A DNA stretch of 38,344 nt, taken from the NCBI RefSeq assembly GCF_001646945.1, contig NZ_LUTV01000001.1, forward strand, positions 341,240 to 379,583, written 5' to 3'. The notes under the pieces were generated by a model that saw nothing but the letters and a program-made list of their open reading frames with translations, made no database searches and was not told where the DNA came from. This stretch comes from Endozoicomonas ascidiicola (lineage in GTDB: Bacteria > Pseudomonadota > Gammaproteobacteria > Pseudomonadales > Endozoicomonadaceae). The position numbers were made by a program, and so were the translations under genes. Every line of letters begins with the position of its first letter. Position 1 is the stretch's first letter. This document shows positions 16,652 to 25,500 of this stretch, piece after piece.

Positions 16652-18265
16652 TTACTCTTTGATAGACAGGTAACGAGCCAAGTGGATGTCGGATGCGTTA
16701 TCAACCCAGCCTTCAACCTTTGGATTTACCAGGTTCTTGGATACGTAGTGGTAGATAGGAATGTTTGGCATGGCCTTCAGTGCAATAACCTCAGCCTGAC
16801 GCATGAGTTCATTACGTTTAACCGGACCGGATTCCAGCTCTGCAGCCCTCATCAGTTCGTTATACTGGTTGTCATTAAAGTCAGAGTAGTTCTGGGAAGA
16901 GTTACGACTTTCCATCAGACTCAAGAAGTTCTGTGGGTCGTTGTAGTCTGCAATCCAGCCCGCACGGCCAGCCTGAAAGGTTCTTGTTTTCAGGTTGTCG
17001 TAGTGAACTTTGACTTCGGTGTTAAACAGTTCGGTTTTAACGCCCAGCGCCTTCTTCCACATTGCCGCTACGGCGATAGCGATTTTCTTGTGGTTTTCAG
17101 AGGTGTTGTAGCTCAACTGAATCGTAGGTGCATTATCCTTGTCGTATCCAGCCTCTTTCATCAGACGCTTAGCCTCGGCTACCCGTTCTTTCTGAGACAT
17201 GGTTTTCCAGCTTACTTCCGGTGATTGACCATAGTCGCCAGTACCTGGTGGTACAAAGCTGTATGCTGCTACTTCTCCGGTTTTAAGGACTTTTTCCGTA
17301 AGAATTTTACGATCAATGGTCATGGCCAGCGCTTCACGAACTCGAGTGTCTTTCAGCACTTCATCGTTAAGGTTGAGCGGGTAGTAGTAAACGCCGAGAT
17401 ATGGCGCGATACGCACATAATCAGGCATGTTGGCCTCCAGCCACTTCAGGTCGGAAGACGCAAAGTCTGTTTGTATGTCAATTTCGCCAGCCCGCACGCG
17501 CTTCAGAACCGCTGAACGGTCTTCCTGTGGATAGAACACCAGCTCATCAAGAGATACATTTTCAGCGTCGTAGAAATTCGGGTTTTTTTCCAAACGGATT
17601 TCTGAGTTTGGAGTCCACTGGCTAAGGGTGAAAGCACCGTTACTGACCATTCTGTCGTCTTTTGCCCAATCTCTGCCCAGCTCTTTAATTTTGTGAGCAG
17701 GTACAGGGTAAGCAGTGTAGTGGGCCAGCTGTGCAATGAAGTAAGGGGCTGGTCCGGACAGTGTGATCTCCAGTGTTTTATCGTCAATTACCTCAACACC
17801 GAGCGCTTCCGGGCCTGCTTTACCCGTATTTACCAGTTCAGCACCTTTGATGGTGTACAGAAGCGAGGCATAGCCGGCTGCAGTTTCAGGTCTCAGAATA
17901 CGCTGCAGAGCCAGTTTGAAATCCTCAGCAACGACTGGCTGGCCATCCGACCATGTATGATCGCGCAGGGTAAAAGTGTATACCAGACCATCGTCGGACA
18001 CTGACCAGCTTTCTGCTGCGCCGGGAATGATGGATCCATCGGCGGCTTCGGTGGTTAACCCTAAGAACATGTTACCAACGATGCGGCTTTCCCAAACACC
18101 AGAGGTGTAGTGAGGATCAAGTGAGGCGGGTTCACCCATGTTACCAATCCGCAGAGTACCGGCGGCATAGGCATCGTTATCTGTAGTGGTGAGTAAAACG
18201 CCCGAAAGGGCCACAGAGACAGCCAGAAGGCTGGCCTTCAGGTTTTTTAGCTGCTTGATTTTCAC
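16652..18265 (-). CDS. oppA: Oligopeptide-binding periplasmic protein OppA
   Basis: A 537-residue family-5 extracellular solute-binding protein that captures peptides in the periplasm for OppBCDF. A basic N-terminus and hydrophobic stretch (SLLAVSVALSGVLLTTT) ending near AYAA form the signal peptide. No lipobox Cys is seen. Family blocks include EPASLDPHYTSG, AESWSVSDDGLVYTFTLRD, TWSDGQPVVAEDF and RTFQAGRAGWIADYNDPQNFL. I choose GTG 18265 because GAGGA lies at a proper distance; the upstream GTG 18274 is only two bases from the same GAGGA. First gene of the opp operon, divergent from livH. Confidence 0.93.
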   Translation of the reverse strand: MKIKQLKNLKASLLAVSVALSGVLLTTTDNDAYAAGTLRIGNMGEPASLDPHYTSGVWESRIVGNMFLGLTTEAADGSIIPGAAESWSVSDDGLVYTFTLRDHTWSDGQPVVAEDFKLALQRILRPETAAGYASLLYTIKGAELVNTGKAGPEALGVEVIDDKTLEITLSGPAPYFIAQLAHYTAYPVPAHKIKELGRDWAKDDRMVSNGAFTLSQWTPNSEIRLEKNPNFYDAENVSLDELVFYPQEDRSAVLKRVRAGEIDIQTDFASSDLKWLEANMPDYVRIAPYLGVYYYPLNLNDEVLKDTRVREALAMTIDRKILTEKVLKTGEVAAYSFVPPGTGDYGQSPEVSWKTMSQKERVAEAKRLMKEAGYDKDNAPTIQLSYNTSENHKKIAIAVAAMWKKALGVKTELFNTEVKVHYDNLKTRTFQAGRAGWIADYNDPQNFLSLMESRNSSQNYSDFNDNQYNELMRAAELESGPVKRNELMRQAEVIALKAMPNIPIYHYVSKNLVNPKVEGWVDNASDIHLARYLSIKE

Positions 18266-18375
18266 AGTCGTCACTTCCTCTTTTTATGGTCTTCTTCTGT
18301 TATAAGGACTGTCAAACTACTTAAGTGTGGATGGTATCCGTACCTGACATCGTAGTTTTTATTAGAAGCAAAATA

Positions 18376-18390
18376 TCGCCTGATAGGCGA
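18376..18390. promoter_or_regulatory. Short inverted repeat upstream of oppA
   Basis: TCGCC-TGATA-GGCGA, a 5-bp perfect inverted repeat, lies about 110 bases upstream of oppA in the 426-base oppA-livH intergenic region. It may be an operator half-site pair or a leader hairpin. Support is limited to its symmetry and place. Confidence 0.3.
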
Positions 18391-18423
18391 ACGTGGGCTA
18401 ATAAAACCAGATTTAAAATGTTT

Positions 18424-18443
18424 ATGCAAACGTGTGTTTGCAT
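18424..18443. promoter_or_regulatory. Palindromic operator candidate between oppA and livH
   Basis: ATGCAAAC-GTGT-GTTTGCAT is a perfect 8-bp inverted repeat with a 4-base spacer, near the middle of the divergent region. Such a compact, perfect palindrome is typical of a dimeric repressor site. Both operons import amino-acid or peptide nutrients, so shared control is possible. Confidence 0.45.
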
Positions 18444-18635
18444 CTGGCGTAAGGCATAAATCAGGTTGGTGAATGATAGATGAACAGGTGTGCCTGCAAA
18501 GAAAATTTCAAATTTCAACAGTTAGAAACATTTTACTTTCGAAAACTTCGGCTTTTATTTAGGATGGGGGCACATTTTACAGGGAATTTAGCTTTCCTGT
18601 TTTGGCTTATAGGACAGTGACTGTTTATTAGCCAA

Positions 18636-18649
18636 GGGTTAGATAACCC
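18636..18649. promoter_or_regulatory. Palindrome just upstream of livH
   Basis: GGGTTA-GA-TAACCC is a perfect 14-base palindrome 43 bases before the livH ATG. Its position overlaps or lies downstream of where a livH promoter would be, as expected of a repressor site. The remainder of this intergenic region shows only a weak CAGGGAA/TTTCCTG hairpin near 18580. Confidence 0.45.
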
Positions 18650-18691
18650 GGAAGAACAAACTAAAAGAATAAACATAATAAGGTGTACATT

Positions 18692-19618
18692 ATGGGGGAA
18701 GCTGGGTTTTATTTTATACAGCAGTTGCTGAACGGGCTGACTGTAGGCAGTACATATGCCCTCATCGCCATAGGCTATACGATGGTCTATGGCATCATTG
18801 GAATGATCAACTTCGCACACGGCGAAATTTACATGATTGGCAGCTACGTTGCCTTCGCCGTGCTGGCTGCTCTTGCCTTGATGGGCATTGATAGTGTCAC
18901 TCTGATGCTGTCAGCCGCATTTATCATCAGCATTATTATCACCAGTACTTATGGGTTTACTATTGAACGGGTGGCTTATCGGCCATTACGCAACAGTAAT
19001 CGTCTGATAGCGCTGATCTCTGCTATTGGTATGTCTATTTTCCTCCAAAACTATGTGCGTATTGCCCAAGGCTCTCGGGATATCGCCATGCCGAGTTTGA
19101 TTTCTGGCGGGTGGAGTTTTGGGCCTGAAGACGGATTTAATATTACGTTGTCGTATATGCAGGTGGTAATTTTCATTATTACCTTCATCACCATGACATT
19201 GTTAACCCTGTTTATTTCCCGTTCACGTATGGGCAGAGCTTGTCGGGCTTGCGCTGAAGATTTGGGAATGACCCGTCTTCTGGGCATTAATACCAATCAG
19301 GTAATTTCCCTGACCTTTGTGATTGGTGCTGCGCTAGCCGCCGTTGCGGGTGTTCTGCTTGGTCTCTATTACGGTGTAATCAATCCCTATATTGGTTTTC
19401 TGGCTGGGCTAAAAGCCTTTACTGCTGCGGTGCTTGGCGGCATCGGAAGTATTCCTGGTGCGGTGTTGGGTGGATTAATTCTTGGTGTTACTGAAGCATT
19501 CACAGCAGGCTATTTCAGTACAGAATATAAAGATGTTGTCGCCTTTAGTCTTCTGGTGCTGATTCTTCTGTTCCGCCCGACAGGCATTCTGGGTAAGCCG
19601 GAGGTAGAAAAAGTATGA
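18692..19618 (+). CDS. livH: Branched-chain amino acid ABC permease LivH
   Basis: A 308-residue permease, the same length as E. coli LivH. Conserved segments include [40 protein letters not shown] and [16 protein letters not shown] (the EAA-like loop). The C-terminus [21 protein letters not shown] is typical. ATG 18692 has AAGG eight bases upstream; GTG 18683 would overlap it. The last four bases overlap livM. It is the first gene of livHMGF. No binding-protein gene (LivJ/LivK) precedes it, unlike the E. coli arrangement. Confidence 0.95.
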   Translation: MGEAGFYFIQQLLNGLTVGSTYALIAIGYTMVYGIIGMINFAHGEIYMIGSYVAFAVLAALALMGIDSVTLMLSAAFIISIIITSTYGFTIERVAYRPLRNSNRLIALISAIGMSIFLQNYVRIAQGSRDIAMPSLISGGWSFGPEDGFNITLSYMQVVIFIITFITMTLLTLFISRSRMGRACRACAEDLGMTRLLGINTNQVISLTFVIGAALAAVAGVLLGLYYGVINPYIGFLAGLKAFTAAVLGGIGSIPGAVLGGLILGVTEAFTAGYFSTEYKDVVAFSLLVLILLFRPTGILGKPEVEKV

Positions 19619-20952
19619 ATAACTATAACGCTACAGCCAGCTTGCGTTGGTTTCCGGCATTTATGGCCGCGGGCGTCCTTTTGTTACTGGCCGTGTTGAT
19701 GCTGGGTGTTCAGCTCACAACAGAAAATACTCGGCTGGTGGTTAATTTTGCAGCCAGTGAACGCTGGGCATGGATTGTGTCTGGTGCTGTTTTTGTTTTT
19801 CTTGTGCAGCTCTTTCGTGATCCTTTAACGGCTTTATGGAGTGGCGTTAAGGTTAAGGGGCATAACGCGGTTCCAAAAATCAGTATTCCCTCATTGGACG
19901 ACAATAAGCCGCTGAAACGCTTGCTGATCAGTTTTGCCATTGCGGGTTTGCTGATCTGGCCATTTTTTGTTTCCCGTGGTGCTGTAGATCTAGCAACACT
20001 GGCATTGATTTATGTGATGCTGGGGCTGGGATTGAATGTAGTGGTTGGTTTGGCAGGGCTGCTTGATCTTGGCTACGTTGGTTTCTACGCCGTTGGTGCC
20101 TACAGTTATGCATTGCTGAATCAGTATTTTGGTCTGGATTTCTGGAGTTGTTTGCTGATTGGCGGTGCGATGGCGGCACTGTTTGGCTTTGTTCTTGGCT
20201 TTCCGGTGTTAAGGCTTCGTGGGGATTATCTCGCCATTGTCACCTTGGGCTTTGGTGAAATTATACGAATCCTGTTGAATAACTGGACGGCGATTACCGG
20301 TGGCCCTAACGGCATTAGTCAGATTCCAAAACCGACTTTATTTGGTTTGGAGTTTACTCGCCGGGCAAAAGAAGAAGGCAATGTGCCGTTCCATGAATTC
20401 TTTGGTATCGACTACAGCAGTGGCTACAAAGTTATCTTCCTGTACATTCTGGCGGTGTTACTAGTGCTGGTCACTTTGTACGTCATTAATCGTCTACTCA
20501 GAATGCCCATTGGCCGTGCCTGGGAAGCACTCCGTGAAGACGATATTGCCTGTCGTTCTCTTGGTTTGAATCCAACAGCCATCAAACTCTCTGCCTTTAC
20601 CATTGGTGCTGCTTTTGCTGGTTTTGCCGGCACCTTCTTTGCTGCACGACAAGGGTTTATTAGCCCGGAGTCGTTCACCTTTATTGAGTCTGCCATCATT
20701 CTCGCCATTGTGGTGTTGGGTGGGATGGGTTCTCAGATGGGTGTGATTTTGGCTGCGGTGATTATGACCGTGTTACCAGAATTTGCCCGGGAATTTCAGG
20801 AATATCGGATGCTGATGTTTGGCTTGATGATGGTGCTGATGATGATCTGGCGTCCGGAAGGGTTGATGCCAATGAAGCGTCCGCATTTAAGCCTGAATGA
20901 CGATCAGGAATCCGAATCAGTCAGCGGTCAGCCTGCGGCTGGAAGCGTGTAA
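19615..20952 (+). CDS. livM: Branched-chain amino acid ABC permease LivM
   Basis: A 445-residue permease, close to E. coli LivM but about 20 residues longer. Strong matches in memory include [79 protein letters not shown] and [13 protein letters not shown]. The extra N-terminal membrane segments and the 19810-19900 linker are the E. coli LivM type rather than the shorter generic permease. The C-terminal tail is hydrophilic and Glu/Ser-rich. It overlaps livH by four bases and precedes livG by 17 bases. Confidence 0.95.
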   Translation: MNNYNATASLRWFPAFMAAGVLLLLAVLMLGVQLTTENTRLVVNFAASERWAWIVSGAVFVFLVQLFRDPLTALWSGVKVKGHNAVPKISIPSLDDNKPLKRLLISFAIAGLLIWPFFVSRGAVDLATLALIYVMLGLGLNVVVGLAGLLDLGYVGFYAVGAYSYALLNQYFGLDFWSCLLIGGAMAALFGFVLGFPVLRLRGDYLAIVTLGFGEIIRILLNNWTAITGGPNGISQIPKPTLFGLEFTRRAKEEGNVPFHEFFGIDYSSGYKVIFLYILAVLLVLVTLYVINRLLRMPIGRAWEALREDDIACRSLGLNPTAIKLSAFTIGAAFAGFAGTFFAARQGFISPESFTFIESAIILAIVVLGGMGSQMGVILAAVIMTVLPEFAREFQEYRMLMFGLMMVLMMIWRPEGLMPMKRPHLSLNDDQESESVSGQPAAGSV

Positions 20953-20969
20953 ATGGGAGGAGTTGTAAG

Positions 20970-21734
20970 ATGAGTCAATGTTTGCTTGAAGCATCGGATC
21001 TCAGTATGCGCTTTGGTGGTCTGCTGGCAGTGGATCAAATGGCGCTGAATATCCGCAAGGGTGAAATTGTTTCCATGATTGGCCCGAATGGCGCCGGAAA
21101 AACGACAGTGTTTAACTGTTTGACCGGTTTCTATCAGCCAACCGGTGGCAAGATTCTTTTTAAAGAGCAGGCCGTCGAAAAGCTGCCCGGTTTCAAAATT
21201 GCCCGCCTGGGTGTGGTGAGAACGTTTCAGAATGTTCGTCTGTTCAAGGCGATGACCGTTTTGGAAAACCTGCTAGTGGCACAACATCGTCACTTGAATA
21301 CCGGATTATTGGCTGGACTGTTTAAAACACCGTCTTTCAGGAAAAGTGAAAAAGCGGCCACAGAGCGTGCAGCGTTCTGGCTGGATAAGGTTGGGCTGAC
21401 CGAGTTTGCCAACCGTGAGGCAGGAAACCTTGCCTATGGGCAGCAGCGCCGGTTGGAAATCGCTCGTTGTATGGTGACTGATCCAGAGCTTTTGATGTTG
21501 GATGAACCTGCCGCAGGTTTGAACCCCAATGAAACTCGTGAACTGGATGAGTTGATTTCCGATTTGAGAAAGTCCCACGGCGTATCGGTGCTATTGATCG
21601 AGCATGATATGAAACTGGTGATGGACATCTCTGATCGTATATATGTGATTAATCAGGGGCGTCCTCTGGCTTCCGGTACACCGGAAGAGGTTCGCAATAA
21701 CCCTGAAGTGATTAAAGCCTATCTTGGCGAATAG
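20970..21734 (+). CDS. livG: Branched-chain amino acid ABC ATPase LivG
   Basis: A 254-residue ABC ATPase. Walker A is GPNGAGKTT, the Q-loop region is VRTFQNVRLFKAMTVLENL, the signature is LAYGQQRRLEIARCM, Walker B is LLMLDEPAAGLNP and the switch is LLIEHDM. AAGLNP plus the short C-terminal GTPEEVRNNPEVIKAYLGE tail distinguish LivG from LivF. The ATG follows a strong GGGAGGAG ribosome site. Forms the nucleotide-binding pair with LivF. Confidence 0.95.
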   Translation: MSQCLLEASDLSMRFGGLLAVDQMALNIRKGEIVSMIGPNGAGKTTVFNCLTGFYQPTGGKILFKEQAVEKLPGFKIARLGVVRTFQNVRLFKAMTVLENLLVAQHRHLNTGLLAGLFKTPSFRKSEKAATERAAFWLDKVGLTEFANREAGNLAYGQQRRLEIARCMVTDPELLMLDEPAAGLNPNETRELDELISDLRKSHGVSVLLIEHDMKLVMDISDRIYVINQGRPLASGTPEEVRNNPEVIKAYLGE

Positions 21735-21747
21735 TGGGAGAGGACGT

Positions 21748-22467
21748 ATGAGCAATCAGAATTCACTATTAAGCCTTGAGAATGTCTCTACTTTTTATGG
21801 GCAGGTACAGGCGCTGGATTCCGTTAGCGTTGAGATCAATGCGGGTGAAATTGTCACTCTGATTGGTGCCAACGGTGCAGGTAAAACCTCATTGCTGATG
21901 ACGTTGTGTGGTGATCCAAGAGCCAGCAGTGGCCGAATTTTTTACGAAGGTCGTGAGATCACTCGGGAAGATACGGCGGATATCATGCGTACAGGGATTG
22001 CGCTAGTACCGGAAGGTCGTCGTGTGTTTTCACGACTGACCGTGGAAGAAAACCTGAGCATGGGTGGGTTCTTCACGAACGAAAAGGATTACGAGAAAAT
22101 TTATCAGCATGTGCTTGAGCTATTTCCACGCTTGGAAGAGCGACTTAACCAACGGGCTGGTACGATGTCTGGTGGTGAACAGCAAATGTTGGCCATTGCC
22201 CGGGCGTTGATGAGTAAACCTAAACTGCTGTTGTTGGATGAACCATCCCTTGGGCTTGCCCCGATTATTATTCAGCAGATTTTTGACATTATTGCCAAGC
22301 TGCGTGATGAAGGCATGACGATCTTTCTAGTAGAGCAGAATGCCAATCAGGCTCTGAAACTGGCTGACCGGGGTTATGTTCTGGAGAATGGCAAGATTGT
22401 TCTTCAGGACACTGGGCAGGCGTTGTTGGTTAATGAGTCTGTCCGGGAAGCTTATCTTGGCGGTTAA
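21748..22467 (+). CDS. livF: Branched-chain amino acid ABC ATPase LivF
   Basis: A 239-residue ABC ATPase. It has Walker A GANGAGKTS, Q-loop, LVPEGRRVFSRLTVEENLSMGG, signature MSGGEQQMLAIARALMS, Walker B LLLDEPSLGLAP and switch LVEQNANQAL, the last three diagnostic of LivF. ATG 21748 with GGGAGAGG upstream is preferred over a longer frame that starts inside livG. Last gene of the operon; a strong terminator follows at 22495. Confidence 0.95.
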   Translation: MSNQNSLLSLENVSTFYGQVQALDSVSVEINAGEIVTLIGANGAGKTSLLMTLCGDPRASSGRIFYEGREITREDTADIMRTGIALVPEGRRVFSRLTVEENLSMGGFFTNEKDYEKIYQHVLELFPRLEERLNQRAGTMSGGEQQMLAIARALMSKPKLLLLDEPSLGLAPIIIQQIFDIIAKLRDEGMTIFLVEQNANQALKLADRGYVLENGKIVLQDTGQALLVNESVREAYLGG

Positions 22468-22494
22468 TCACTTATATTAATCGAGAACGAATTG

Positions 22495-22526
22495 AAAACT
22501 CCCATGTGATGCATGGGAGTTTTTAT
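22495..22526. terminator. Bidirectional terminator between livF and cytochrome/CBM2 gene
   Basis: AAAACTCCCATG-TGATG-CATGGGAGTTTT is a 12-bp perfect stem with T runs on both strands. It terminates livF on the plus strand and the convergent CBM2-cytochrome gene on the minus strand. Confidence 0.9.
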
Positions 22527-22544
22527 CATCATTCAGACGTGAAA

Positions 22545-25500
22545 CTATTCTGTTTCACACACGCTACCATTCAAACTAAAACTGTCTGGTATGATCATTG
22601 CACCGGACTTATTTCCCTGGAATCCAAAAGAAACACTTCCGCCAGCCGCAATGTTACCATTCCAATGTCCAGCCGGATTAGTCGCAGTGATCTGCTGTCC
22701 GCTTGAAGTTAGGGTGGCATTCCAGCCACTGGTAATAACCTGCCCGTTACCCAGTAGGAAGTTCAGGTCAAAACCTCTGACCACTTCACTGCCGGTGTTA
22801 TGGATAGACACATCCACTTGAAACCCAGACCCCCAGTCCTGCATGACACGGTAATCAATACGGCAGTTGCCGTTGGCTCCAATTTCGACTGTTGCCTCCG
22901 GTGATAGAGACGCAGTAAGGCCTTGGTTATGCAATGCTTTTACCTGCAGACGATATACACCAGGTTCATCTGGCGTCCAGCTGACTTCGTAGGGCTTTGT
23001 GCTGGATACGCCAGCAAGTTGTCCATCCACAAAGTACTCTACAGCGCTAACCGCAGATAAGTTTGATTCCAACTCAAGAGTGACACTGTCAGACTTGATC
23101 GTTGTACCGTTCTCGATACCTTTCAGCCCTAATTGAATAGTACTTTCAGGCGCATCAGGACTACTGCCGTCTATCTGCAAGAGATAAGCTGTGAGTTGGT
23201 TAACCTCGGTCGCCGACAAGTCTGCTGTTTTACCGTGAGCATTATTGAAACCGAACAGTTCACTTACGGTTTCTGCAGAACCATCATGGAGATAAGGCGC
23301 TGTGTGGGATAGATCCCTCAATGTCGGTGTGTCCAACCCGGAAAGTACACTGCTTAGCCGCTGACCGGAGGCTGAGCTCAGAGTGCCTACGTCGTGCATC
23401 AGCCCTTTTGGACTGTCGGTGTAACCGGTACCGCTATGGCAACTGGCACAGTTGGCCTGATCGAATAACACTTTGCCGGCCTGCGCATCGGCGGTGAGAT
23501 CACCACTCTCTGTGCGATTAGAGCTAGGATCAAAGTCTTTTAAGGACGCGACATATGCAGCCAGGGCGTCGAGTTCGGAAGAGAGCCCTGTTTTGAGCGT
23601 GCCCAGTGGATGGTTTACACCTTCCAGGTTGAAACTGGCATTGGACATCAGGCCAGTACCTGCTGCAGGTCCACGAATGTCATGCTCGAAGTCCTGAATC
23701 TCATCAAAGTTGGCGCTCCAGTGAACACGACCATGATCTGTACCACCACGGCCTTTTAACGAGATGGTGTTACGCAGACCTTCGCCGCGATTTGTGAAAT
23801 CCCATACACGGCCATCTTGTTCACCATCAAGATGGCAGGTAGCACAGGTGAGATAGCCATCCATGGTCATACGGGTATCAGCAGCGTTATAGAAAATCTG
23901 TTTACCGCGCAGTACTTCGGCATCCAGTGCTTCATTACCGACCGTTGAAATAGTAGCCATCAGATTGACTCTGTCGGTGCCATTCGTTAGTAGTTCGGAA
24001 AGGTCAACAACGGATACGGAGCGCCCCATGAAATTTTTTACATATAGGCGCTGACCCGATTGATCCAGAAGTAATGCCTGAGGTGCAAGACCAACATCGA
24101 TACGTGCAATTTCCTGACCACTGTTGGGATTCAAGACAATCACTCGATTACTGCCTTGCATTGCGACAAACAGATAGCTGCCGTATTGATCATAAGTGAC
24201 CGCCGATGGCTGGGAGTGGTTATCAATATCAACCCTCTGGTTTGTTGATTCTTCACTTGCGTTGATATTGAGGGAAGCGACCAGGCTTCTGACCGTGGTT
24301 TCAAAAGACGGTACTTGGCCATCTTTGAATAACCCTCGCAGTACATTGTCTTTTTTACCGACCACCCGAGCACTTTGACCATCAGGGTGTAAGGCTAAAC
24401 CCGTAAGGTAGTTGGGGATGCCTCGACCACCGGTGCTGGTATCCAGTGTCGTAGTATCCATCGGTAATGGTATTTGCGTTTGCAGGCTTAATGTCCCCGG
24501 ATTTAAGTTCCAGACTTCGCCTTGATCCTGCGATGAAATAAAGCGGCTGACCAGCAGGGTATTGCCATCCAGCGATTGCCCAAGTGCTCGCGGGGTACTG
24601 CCAACAGAGACACGGTTAATCAGACTGTGATCAGCGCTATTAAATTGCGATACGGAACCTGAGCCCATTTCAGATACATAGACAGAATGCTGGTCAACGC
24701 TTGCCATTATCGCTATTGGTTTGGCACCGTAAGGCAATGGCAAGGTATCAACAATGTTGCCGCTGCTTGTATTGATGACCATGACTTCACTGCTATCACG
24801 ACAGGCTACCCAGAAGTTGTCGTTTGCCCGGGTGATAGATACCGGATCATCACAGACAGAAATTTCCTGCATTACGGTGAGAGTGTCTGTATTGATCAAA
24901 GCAAGACTGTTGTTGTCTGGATTGACTGCTGCGAGCGTACTCAACTCATTGTGCATTGCCAGCTGTGAAGACTGTGCCGGCATACCCTCGTACAATTCTT
25001 CAACAACGACAACCCGTAGAGTCTGGCTGATGATATTGCCGCCGGGGTCTCGCACCTGAAGGCTGACAGTGTGTAATCCCGGTGTCGTAAAGGCATAGGT
25101 GATATCGGGTGAATTGGACCAGCTATTGCTGCCATTGCCAAAGTCCCATCGGTATTCCAGTGTGTCGCCCTGTTCATCAGAAGCCCGGGCTGAGATAGCA
25201 ATGGTTTCATCCTGAAGTATGGGGCCTTCAACGCTTAGATCAATGCCTTCAAAGATAGGTGCCGGGTCGTCATTGACTTCAGAGCCGGTGGAAAAGAGAA
25301 AACTGAACTCTTCAAAACCATTTCCGGCAACATCTTTAACGCCATTATTAATAAACGTCACCCGATAGGTGCTATCAGGGTTCAGCAGTTGTTGTGGGGT
25401 AAAGTTCACTGTCTGATAGCTGGTGCTGACAATATCGCCGGGGATTAAGTCCGGCGTACCTACTTTCCGAAGTTGAATATTGGTATCCGTCAGTGTGCGT

